64,000 bases of DNA from NCBI GenBank assembly GCA_041393535.1, contig JAWKJY010000014.1:31891-95890 (forward strand), given 5' to 3'. The notes below the pieces were generated by a model. That model was not told the origin of the DNA. It searched no databases and worked only from the letters and a program-made list of their open reading frames with translations. The first letter of the stretch is position 1. Every line of letters begins with the position of its first letter. The translations under genes were made by a program, and so were the position numbers. The stretch is from JAWKJY01 sp041393535. Its GTDB lineage: Bacteria > Actinomycetota > Thermoleophilia > Gaiellales > Gaiellaceae. Below are positions 44,601-50,959 of this stretch, piece by piece.

Positions 44601-45123
44601 TGTAGACGGTGCCGATCGGCCCGGCGCCGTCGGCCGTCGAGAGCAGCGGCCGGAGCCCGCTGCCGTCGAGGGCGACCAGGTAGATGTTGAACGCGGACGC
44701 GTTGGTCGGCTGGCCGCCGAACGCGATCCGGCCGTCCGGGAGGAAGATCGAGGCGGAGACGACGCGGACGCCCGAGGAGGAGCCGTTCCCGAAGCCGTCG
44801 CCGACGAGCTGGCGATCGGAGCCGTCGATGCGCACCGTCGTCAGCGCGAGGTTCGCGTCGAGCGCCCGGCCGACGACGCGCGTGCCGTCGGGGCTGACGC
44901 CGTACTCGAGCAGCGAGCCGGGGCCCGGCGTCACGGCGCCGGTCGTCGGATCGATCAGCTGGACCGTGGACGATCCTGCGGATGAGGTCGCGACGAGCAC
45001 CGGCCCGTTCGCGCCCGGCCACGCGGCTGCCGCGGGCCCTGCGAGCGCGAGCGCCGCGAGCCCCGCGACGAGCGCGAGGACGATGGTCCCTCCCCGTTCG
45101 AGCGCACCGAAGCTCCGCAGCAT
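41698..45123 (-). CDS. Secreted multidomain metalloprotease: TolB-like propeller, metzincin-like zinc site, C-terminal Ig-like domains
   Basis: 1141 aa, ATG 45123 behind GGAG. Signal peptide ending LALAGPAAAAWPG. Residues about 40-370 form a PD40/TolB-like propeller (GVSPDGTRVVG, LVPSPDGKTIYYADQ, GDVSPDGTLLVYTEQ, FSPDGRSILFGG). Then a carboxypeptidase-regulatory-like domain (GLPGATVTATRAGGG, GDDGRYALALEPGAWTVTP). Near residue 760 is the zinc motif TIVHELLHQAGLKHAGD (HExxHxxGxxH), with a Met-turn HDVMGYC some 55 residues later, as in metzincins. The C-terminus has adhesive Ig-like repeats (LTSLRGTTTVG, VTLSGHAFDETGAPL). Expected to act outside the cell on proteins; substrate unknown. Confidence 0.85.
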   Translation of the reverse strand: MLRSFGALERGGTIVLALVAGLAALALAGPAAAAWPGANGPVLVATSSAGSSTVQLIDPTTGAVTPGPGSLLEYGVSPDGTRVVGRALDANLALTTVRIDGSDRQLVGDGFGNGSSSGVRVVSASIFLPDGRIAFGGQPTNASAFNIYLVALDGSGLRPLLSTADGAGPIGTVYNLVPSPDGKTIYYADQAAGGDTAQLFAVDVASGQRTQLTTIEGPRRRVNLGDVSPDGTLLVYTEQVNNEQNTTERIYPHALKVLDLATRTSRTIPVSASLPGGPRFSPDGRSILFGGFSEQFQIGPLPPTPLMVIGLDGTGERPIFTVPASTGVNDLRWLHTAANVSGEVIVRDCGEKTCTREGLPGATVTATRAGGGSVVGSTGDDGRYALALEPGAWTVTPTLRDAVFEPASRTIEVAGAPVTNVDFETCGPTPENDARAPAGNGGETESECGIDFIVDAVEIVQRVQAQRWFAGGSSNSGAYALGATGHDRATLLVKGVSTIVKVYVQLSPGAGVVSGKDVPDGRAYAIVGGRRIPLGLLSRPTRLRAGVSIQSRRANLRDTYVYVVPTNVLDAGAFNVLGEVRPTRKQECVRLNGVSCATNNAWTLTGVKAVTTNPFVVTVFGTRYRAQGPNGPVVKQSSREDGAKQLESLGGYLPLRPGDLRAALGPVVDVTGAVKWAQGQVGLPANGVLVDCVYVEACTNPFSDAAIVDLRQALPTPAPAHPWLRLPLSIPAGVQGATTDASNVARPLISWTDSGSLTIVHELLHQAGLKHAGDSSGCRRTPSTNNTTWPNNTASIVGVGVDPVFRWATLLPNERHDVMGYCAEFPIDAWISNLHWNTLVETWRAKGGKVAKRRTAGAAAGPRLRVTAALSATGGEPYVAVSSTAEAATPSDPAGTIAVTAYDASGAVVAQLRTADLAPEGAGSVSIVLPVPSVARLELVRDGGVPSAIAASPTAPTVALTSLRGTTTVGPKRALVVGWTMADGDPGALLDAHLEYSTDDGRTWSWLAGVGDSTSYRIPAGTLTRAAKGRLRVVVSDGLQQAVAVSGRLRVAGAPPRVTLVTGGTLKAAVRAPVTLSGHAFDETGAPLTGRRLRWLDGAKVLGRGERVTVRFATKGTRTIRLVATDRAGRSATRTLRVRVR

Positions 45124-45262
45124 GCGCGCCGATCTCCTTTCCTGGCCTGCGGGAGACCGTCGCATTGAACCAGCCGGGCCGGCCGCTCGCCAGACGAACC
45201 CCCCGTTCGAACGGGGCCTGCCGCTACCGTTGCGGGCGCTGTTCGAGAACGAGGGAGGCGCG

Positions 45263-46087
45263 ATGCGGAGGACGGTCCAGACCCTGGCCCTTGCGGCTGC
45301 GCTGCTCGCGGCCCTCGCCGCCCTGGCGCCCTCGGCGCTCGCCGCACCGGCGCGCCCGACCGGCGTCGTCTCGTTCGCCGACGCCTCCGCGGCGGGCGGG
45401 CGCGGGCTCGTCGCGATCCAGAAGCTCGGGCCGCGCAGGCTCGGGATCATCGCGATCCTGATCGGGCTCGTGCAGGGCGATCACACGATCTCGCTGGCGC
45501 GGGCGTCGGACCCGAACGGCCGTAGCGTCCCCATCGTCACGGCGCGCGCGATCGCCGACGGCGCGACGGTCACCGTGCGCACGACCGTCGACCTCCCCCG
45601 CGCCCTGCCGCTCCGGGGATGGATCGCCAGGTGGGAGGGCCCCGACCTCGACGCGACCAAGAACGAGGTCGCGATCGAGACGCTCGAGATCGTCGCGGCC
45701 GCGCACGTGGTCGGGCCGACCGGCGACGCCGGGCCGGACGGGGTCGCCGTCGTCTCGCGGGTCCGCGCCACGCAGCGCATCCAGGCCGCGTTCGCTGGGC
45801 TCGCCGCCTCGACGCGCCACGTGCTCGGCTTCTACTCCCTGCCCGAGGTCGGCGACGAGGTGCTCCTCTTCCGCAGCCGCTTCACGACCGACGTCGGCGG
45901 CGCCGGGCTCGTCGACGCGACGCTCGCGCCCGTGCGCCAGGCGAAGGGGAAGGCGCCTCTCCTCGCTGCCGTCGACCTCCTCGGCGTCGCGCCCGCGCGC
46001 GGCGACCTCGTGCTCGGCGCCCCGTGGAGCTACAGGAGCGGCGGCGTGGCGCACGAGGCCAGCTGGGACGACGCCAGCAGCGGCTGA
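45263..46087 (+). CDS. Exported protein of unknown family (paralogue A)
   Basis: 274 aa. ATG 45263 follows GAGGGAGG. Signal peptide LALAAALLAALAALAPSALA. Mature part is beta-rich: TGVVSFADASAAGGRGLVAI, LGIIAILIGLVQGDHTISLA, WEGPDLDATKNEVAIETLEI, STRHVLGFYSLPEVGDEVLL. A second, damaged copy follows at 46202. No family recognised; probably a cell-surface or secreted protein. Divergent from the metalloprotease gene across about 140 bases. Confidence 0.75.
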   Translation: MRRTVQTLALAAALLAALAALAPSALAAPARPTGVVSFADASAAGGRGLVAIQKLGPRRLGIIAILIGLVQGDHTISLARASDPNGRSVPIVTARAIADGATVTVRTTVDLPRALPLRGWIARWEGPDLDATKNEVAIETLEIVAAAHVVGPTGDAGPDGVAVVSRVRATQRIQAAFAGLAASTRHVLGFYSLPEVGDEVLLFRSRFTTDVGGAGLVDATLAPVRQAKGKAPLLAAVDLLGVAPARGDLVLGAPWSYRSGGVAHEASWDDASSG

Positions 46088-46201
46088 GCCCGCGCCCCGC
46101 GGCCTCCCGGCCGGATCAAGATCGCCCGGCGCCCGCCGAACACCCGGAGGGCGCCGCCGTGTCGACCCGGGCGTCCGGACGAGCCGAGCGAGGAGGCGCA
46201 G

Positions 46202-46998
46202 GTGCGACGCAGGATCCTGACCCTGGTGGCCGTCGCGGCCCTCGCGGCGCCTGCCGTCGCCGCGTCCCCCGCCGTTGCTGCGCCAGCTGTCCCGACCGGT
46301 CTCGCCCAGTTCGACGACGGCGTCCCGGGCGGGCGCGGCCTGGTCGCGATCCAGGCGATCGCGCCCGGCAAGCTCGCCGTGACGGCGATCCTGACCGGCC
46401 TCTCGAGGGGCACGCACACCCTGTCGCTCGCCGGCTCCGCGAGGGCGGGCGCGGCGCGCGTCCCCCTGGCGAACGTGGTCGCGCGGACGACGGGCGCGAC
46501 GCTCACCAGCGGCGCACGCTCGCCCTCTCGCGGACGCTGCCGCTGCGGGGCGCGCGGCTGACCTGGCAGGGGCCGGACCTCGACGCGACGAGGAGCGAGG
46601 TCGCCAGCGAGACGCTCGTGCTGCGCGGCGGCGCCCAGCTCGTCGGGCCGAGCGGATGGACGCGCCCCGACGCGCTGGCTGCGATCTGGCGCACGGGACG
46701 ACCGCCCGCGTGCGCAGGCGCTCGTCGTCGCGCGCGACCCGCCGCGCCACGTGCTCGGCTTCCACCGCGTCCTGCCGTGGGCAAGGCGTTACGTTCGGCG
46801 CGCCGGTTCACGACCGACGTCTCGGCACGGCCTTCGTGCAGGGCGCCCTTGAAGCCGGTGCGCCAGGCCGGCGGAAGGCCGCACGCACCGCGGACGTCCG
46901 CGAGCTCGCATCGCCAGCCCACCGCCCGCCTGCCGCAGGCGGCCTGGTCGTTCAGGAAGTGGATCACGCACGACGACGCCTGGACGCGGGTGCGCTGA
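46202..46998 (+). pseudogene. Frame-disrupted paralogue B of the exported protein
   Basis: GTG 46202 starts a signal peptide (LTLVAVAALAAPAVAASPAV) and repeats paralogue A: TGLAQFDDGVPGGRGLVAIQ, KLAVTAILTGLSRGTHTLSL. The frame breaks near 46510, where LALSRTLPLRGARLTWQGPD continues in another frame with EVASETLVLRGGAQLVGP. Further breaks occur around 46700 and 46790 (RHVLGFHRVL and RFTTDV are in different frames). At least three indels separate it from an intact copy. Confidence 0.65.
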
Positions 46999-47047
46999 GG
47001 GCGCCGCGCGTCTAGCCTTCCGCGACCGCGTCGCGAGGAGGGGAAGC

Positions 47048-47737
47048 ATGGGCCCGATCCTGGAGGTCGTCGACCTCAGCCACGAGCTGTTCGACGGGAT
47101 GCCGAACATCGGCGGCAACCCCGTCTCGTTCGGGGTCATCTACTCGTTCGACGAGACGCGGACGCTGACGCAGGGGAAGTGCGTGATGCAGGGCCGCCTG
47201 ATCGTGATGCCCGAGCACTGCGGCACGCACTTCGACGCGCCGGGCCACTTCGTCGAGGGGGCCGCGACGACGGCGCAGTTCCCGCTCGAGCGGTGCGTCC
47301 TCCCCGGCCACCTGCTCGACCTGACGCACCGCCAGCGCGGCGAGGCGATCACGATCGCCGACCTCGAGGCGGCCGAGGAGCGGAGCGGCCGCCAGATCGG
47401 CCCGGGCGCGGCGACGATCGTCTGGACGGGCGCCGACGCCTACTGGGGCGAGGAGGGCTACACCTCGCACCGCCAGTACGTGCCGACCGACACCGCAACC
47501 TGGCTGGTCGAGCGCGGCATCACGATGTTCTGCACGGACCTGATCGGCATGGACGACCCCGCCGAGTGGTGGTGGCCGACGCACAGGATCTGGCTCGAGA
47601 ACGACATCCCGATGGTGCAGCAGCTCTGCAACCTCGACCGCCTCGTCGGCAGGGAGTTCACCTTCGTTGCGCTCCCCCTGCCGATGCGCAACGGCACCGG
47701 CTCGCCCGTGCGGGCGGTCGCGCTCGTCACCGGATAG
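47048..47737 (+). CDS. Cyclase-family protein (kynurenine-formamidase-like)
   Basis: 229 aa, preceded by GAGGAGGGG. PF04199-type fold: ILEVVDLSHELFDGMPNIGG, metal motif MPEHCGTHFDAPGHFVEGA with the HGTHxDxPxH-like His/Asp set, HLLDLTHRQRGEAITIADLE, and TATWLVERGITMFCTDLIGM. Metal-dependent hydrolase or isomerase expected in the cytoplasm. No tryptophan-pathway gene is nearby, so kynurenine formamide hydrolysis is only one possibility. Followed by a perfect 11-bp hairpin. Confidence 0.9.
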   Translation: MGPILEVVDLSHELFDGMPNIGGNPVSFGVIYSFDETRTLTQGKCVMQGRLIVMPEHCGTHFDAPGHFVEGAATTAQFPLERCVLPGHLLDLTHRQRGEAITIADLEAAEERSGRQIGPGAATIVWTGADAYWGEEGYTSHRQYVPTDTATWLVERGITMFCTDLIGMDDPAEWWWPTHRIWLENDIPMVQQLCNLDRLVGREFTFVALPLPMRNGTGSPVRAVALVTG

Positions 47738-47763
47738 GCGCCCGCGCCCGGCGGCGCGGGCGC
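47738..47763. terminator. GC hairpin between convergent cyclase and ABC permease genes
   Basis: GCGCCCGCGCC and its exact complement around a CGGC loop, starting immediately after the cyclase stop (47737) and ending 13 bases before the ABC permease stop (47777). Likely a shared terminator. Confidence 0.6.
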
Positions 47764-47776
47764 CCGGCCCGTCGCG

Positions 47777-48577
47777 CTATCCGCGCCGGTACTTCCGGAT
47801 CGCGAGCGTTCCGAAGACGAGGACGATCCCCGCGCTCCAGGCGAGCGAGATCAGGACGGCCTCGACCCACGGGCCGCCGAGGACGAGGGCGCGCACGGCA
47901 TCGACGGTCTCCGAGACCGGCTGGTGCTCGGCGAACGGCTGCAGCCAGCCCGGCATCGACTCGGTCGGGACGAACGCGCTCGACGCGAACACGAGCGGCA
48001 TCAGCAGCGGGAACGCCGCCGCCTGGGCGCTCTCCGCGTTCGCGACCGAGAGGCCGATCAGCGCGAAGAGCCACGAGAGCGCGAAGCCGAGCCCGAGCAG
48101 GACGACGAGCCCGAGCATCAGCTTGCCCGCGTTCGTCTCGACCCGGAAGCCGACGGCGAACCCGACCGCGAGCATCAGCAGCACGACGAGGACGTTCCGG
48201 ACGAGGTCGGCCGCGGTGCGCCCGGCGAGGACCGCACTGCGCGACATGCGGAGCGTGCGCAGCCGCTCGATCAGGCCCTTGCCCCGGTCCTCGGCGAGGC
48301 CGACGCCGGTGTTGATCGCTCCGAAGGCGACGACCTGGGCGAAGATCCCGGGCATCAGGTAGTTCACGTAGTCGACGCCCGGCACCTGGATCGCGCCGCC
48401 GAAGACGTAGCGGAACATCAGCACGAAGAGCAGCGGCTGGATCGTCGCGAAGACGAGAAGCTGCGGCACGCGCCGGATCGTCAGCAGGTTGCGCCAGGTG
48501 ATCGCGCCAGCGTCGGAGACGGCCCAGCGGAGCCGCGCGAGCGCTGGCTCCCGGTGGAAGGACGCCTCGGCGGTCAC
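47777..48577 (-). CDS. ABC-2 type (DrrB-like) exporter permease
   Basis: 266 aa, GTG 48577 overlapping the ATPase stop (GTGA). Six membrane helices: LLVFATIQPLLFVLMFRYVF, IFAQVVAFGAINTGVGL, VLVVLLMLAVGFAVGF, LMLGLVVLLGLGFALSW, FPLLMPLVFASSAFVPTESM, LISLAWSAGIVLVFGTLA. Family marks include GVDYVNYLMPGIFAQ and EDRGKGLIERLRTLRMSRSA. Pairs with the DrrA-like ATPase to export drugs or lipids. The divergent MarR regulator probably controls it. Confidence 0.92.
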   Translation of the reverse strand: MTAEASFHREPALARLRWAVSDAGAITWRNLLTIRRVPQLLVFATIQPLLFVLMFRYVFGGAIQVPGVDYVNYLMPGIFAQVVAFGAINTGVGLAEDRGKGLIERLRTLRMSRSAVLAGRTAADLVRNVLVVLLMLAVGFAVGFRVETNAGKLMLGLVVLLGLGFALSWLFALIGLSVANAESAQAAAFPLLMPLVFASSAFVPTESMPGWLQPFAEHQPVSETVDAVRALVLGGPWVEAVLISLAWSAGIVLVFGTLAIRKYRRG

Positions 48578-49533
48578 GCCGCCTCCCTTCCCTCGAGCTC
48601 CTCGGCCCGACGGCCGGTGAGCGAGAGGAACACGTCGTCGAGCGTCGGCTCGCGGATCGCCGCCGACTCGGGCTCGAGCCCGGCCGCGTCGAGCGCGCGC
48701 AGCGCCTGGAGGACGACGCGCCCGCCGTCGGCGGTCGTCAGCCGCACGATCGCGCCCTCGACGGAGACCCGACCGAGCGCGTGCCGGACGAGGACGTCCG
48801 CCGCGACCGCGGCCCGGTCGGCCTCGACGAACGCGAGCTCGACGATCGTCGCGCCGAGCCGGCCCTTCAGCTCCGCCGCGCTGCCGTCCGCGATCGCGCG
48901 GCCGTGGTCGATCACGACGATCCGGTCGGCCAGGCGGTCGGCCTCCTCCAGGTACTGCGTCGTCAGGAGGACGGTCGTCCCGTCGGCGACGAGCTCCTCC
49001 ACCACGCGCCAGAGGTCGGTGCGGCTGGCCGGGTCGAGCCCGGTGGTCGGCTCGTCGAGGAAGAGCACCTGCGGTCGGTGGACGAGGGCCGCGGCGAGGT
49101 CGAGTCGCCGCCGCATGCCGCCGGAGTACGTGCCCGCGGTGCGGCTCCCCGCGTCGGTCAGCCCGAAGCGCTCGAGCAGCTGCGCGGCGCGCGCCCTCGC
49201 CTCGCCGCGCGAGAGGTGCGACAGGCGACCGATCAGCCGCAGGTTCTCGCTCCCGGTCAGGTTCGCGTCGACCGCGGCCGACTGCCCGGCCAGGCCGATC
49301 GCCGAGCGGACGCCGTCGGCCTGGCGGACGACGTCCAGCCCGAGCACGCGCGCCTCGCCCTCGTCCGGCTGGACCAGCGTGCTGAGCACGCGCACCGCGG
49401 TCGTCTTGCCCGCGCCGTTCGGGCCGAGCAGCCCGAGCACGGTGCCGCGCGGGACGGTGAGGTCGATGCCGTCGAGGGCGTGCACGTCGCCGAAGCGCTT
49501 GCGCAACCCCCGCACCTCGATCGCCTGGGTCAT
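48574..49533 (-). CDS. DrrA-family ABC exporter ATP-binding protein
   Basis: 319 aa. IEVRGLRKRFGDVHALDGID, Walker A LLGPNGAGKTTAVRVLST, signature TYSGGMRRRLDLAAAL, Walker B VLFLDEPTTGLDPASR, switch region VLLTTQYLEEADRLADRI. The C-terminal extension (residues 220-319) is typical of daunorubicin-resistance-type ATPases. First gene of the exporter operon, with the clear promoter at 49577-49605. Confidence 0.94.
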   Translation of the reverse strand: MTQAIEVRGLRKRFGDVHALDGIDLTVPRGTVLGLLGPNGAGKTTAVRVLSTLVQPDEGEARVLGLDVVRQADGVRSAIGLAGQSAAVDANLTGSENLRLIGRLSHLSRGEARARAAQLLERFGLTDAGSRTAGTYSGGMRRRLDLAAALVHRPQVLFLDEPTTGLDPASRTDLWRVVEELVADGTTVLLTTQYLEEADRLADRIVVIDHGRAIADGSAAELKGRLGATIVELAFVEADRAAVAADVLVRHALGRVSVEGAIVRLTTADGGRVVLQALRALDAAGLEPESAAIREPTLDDVFLSLTGRRAEELEGREAA

Positions 49534-49563
49534 GGAGCCTCGCTCTCCTCGTGGCAGTATCGC

Positions 49564-49592
49564 TTGTACGGCATCGATTGTTTATGTATAGA
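49564..49592 (+). promoter_or_regulatory. Sigma-70-type promoter of the MarR gene
   Basis: -35 TTGTAC (49564-49569), 17-base spacer, -10 TATAGA (49587-49592), about 35 bases before ATG 49627. This is the only A+T-rich patch nearby. ATAG-AAA-CTAT (49588-49598) overlaps the -10 and start-site region, an apt position for a MarR operator. Confidence 0.7.
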
Positions 49593-49605
49593 AACTATTT
49601 GTCAA
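49577..49605 (-). promoter_or_regulatory. Promoter of the DrrAB-type exporter operon
   Basis: On the minus strand: perfect -35 TTGACA (49605-49600), 17-base spacer, -10 AACAAT (49582-49577). It overlaps the marR promoter face to face, so one bound repressor dimer at 49588-49598 would block both directions. Confidence 0.65.
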
Positions 49606-49626
49606 GGCAAACCGTTGTTCGAGGCT

Positions 49627-50181
49627 ATGATCTCCCCCGTGCCGCCCGGCGACGCACACGAGGCCTGGAACCTGATGCTGGCCCACCTCTTCGCGCACCG
49701 CGACCGGATGCAGGCGGCCGCCGCGGCCGAGCGGCTGACGTTCGCGCAGGCGCGCGGGCTGGTGATGCTGGACGCCGGGCAGGCGGCGCCGATGCGCGAT
49801 CTGGCCGACCGGCTGATCTGCGACGCCTCGCAGGTGACGGGGATCGTCGACCGGCTCGAGGAGCTCGGCTACGCGGAGCGCCGCCCGTCCGCGCGCGACC
49901 GCCGGGTCAAGGAGCTCGTCGTCACCCCGGCCGGCCGGCAGGCCCAGGAGCGGCTGCGCCAGGTGATGGCCGACCCGCCGCCCGCGCTGCTCGGGCTCCC
50001 CGCGCGCGACCTCGCGACGCTGCGGCGCATCCTGCGCCGGCTCGCCGTCGAGCTCGACCTCGACCTCTCCGGGCCGATGCCACCGGCGGTGCGCGCCGCC
50101 TTCGCCGGCGCGCGCTCGGGCGCGCGGGCCGGAGCGCGGGCGGCCGCGGCGGACGGCCCGCCGCGGCGCGAGGCCCCCTAG
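49627..50181 (+). CDS. MarR-family transcriptional regulator
   Basis: 184 aa, ATG 49627 with GAGG upstream. Winged-helix core: LTFAQARGLVMLDAGQAAPM, RDLADRLICDASQVTGIVDR, LEELGYAERRPSARDRRVKE, LVVTPAGRQAQERL. Helical dimer parts at both ends and a disordered Ala/Arg-rich tail. Divergent from a DrrAB-type exporter with overlapping promoters, so most likely an autoregulated, ligand-released repressor of that exporter. Its stop overlaps the convergent LuxR/GAF gene by 4 bases. Confidence 0.93.
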   Translation: MISPVPPGDAHEAWNLMLAHLFAHRDRMQAAAAAERLTFAQARGLVMLDAGQAAPMRDLADRLICDASQVTGIVDRLEELGYAERRPSARDRRVKELVVTPAGRQAQERLRQVMADPPPALLGLPARDLATLRRILRRLAVELDLDLSGPMPPAVRAAFAGARSGARAGARAAAADGPPRREAP

Positions 50182-50810
50182 AGGAGCCCGCGCCCGCGCG
50201 CCGCGAAGACCGCCTCCGCGCGCGACGCGACGCCGAGCTTGCGGAAGAGGTCGCTCGCGTAGCCCTTCGCCGTCGTCTCGGAGATCCCGAGCTCGCGGCC
50301 GATCTGCTTGAAGCGCAGGCCGCGCTCGAGCAGCGCGAGCACGTCCTGCTCCCGGCGCGTCAGCCCGGGGTCGGGGACGGTGACGCGCGGCGCGTCACGC
50401 AGGTCCCGGACGCAGGCGCGGACCCGGTCGATCCGCCGGTCGTAGCCGTGCCGGGCGCGGACCGACGAGAGCGAGACGACCCACAGCCCGTCGTCCCCGC
50501 GCACCCGGACGGAGCAGCCCGAGCGGAAGCCGAGCGCGTCCATCAGCCGGTCGGTCGGCCGGTCCCAGCCGGGCTCGCGGGCGAAGTCGGGCGCGGCGAA
50601 CGTCTCGCCGTCGGCGGCGCGCCCGAGCTGCGTCGACGTGTCGAGGGGCAGCTCGGTGCCCGTGCCGAAGATCCCCTTCCCGTTCCAGGCGTCGATCCGG
50701 AACGTCCGCGCGCGCCCGTCGACGCGGGCGATCGAGACGCGCTCGACGTCCAGCTCCTCCCGCAGCTCGCGGGCCAGCGTGTCGAGGATGGCCGGGGTCA
50801 GGCGACGCAT
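50178..50810 (-). CDS. LuxR-type response-like regulator with GAF-like sensor domain
   Basis: 210 aa. N-terminal GAF-like region (MRRLTPAILDTLARELREEL, VSIARVDGRARTFRIDAWNG, FRSGCSVRVRGDDGLWVVSL). C-terminal HTH: LTRREQDVLALLERGLRFKQ, IGRELGISETTAKGYASDLF, RKLGVASRAEAVFAARG. No phosphoacceptor receiver domain. Ligand and targets unknown. Confidence 0.88.
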   Translation of the reverse strand: MRRLTPAILDTLARELREELDVERVSIARVDGRARTFRIDAWNGKGIFGTGTELPLDTSTQLGRAADGETFAAPDFAREPGWDRPTDRLMDALGFRSGCSVRVRGDDGLWVVSLSSVRARHGYDRRIDRVRACVRDLRDAPRVTVPDPGLTRREQDVLALLERGLRFKQIGRELGISETTAKGYASDLFRKLGVASRAEAVFAARGRGLL

Positions 50811-50959
50811 CGTAGGGCAGGCGAGGCGAGGCGTCGGGCGACGACGACGCGGCCAGCGGATCCGCGACCGCCCCGGGACGCTCTGCGGAGGGCCCCGGAT
50901 GCGCCGGCGCAGCCGACGTGGGAGGCTGTCGCCGTCTGGTCGGCCCGATCGGAGGCACG

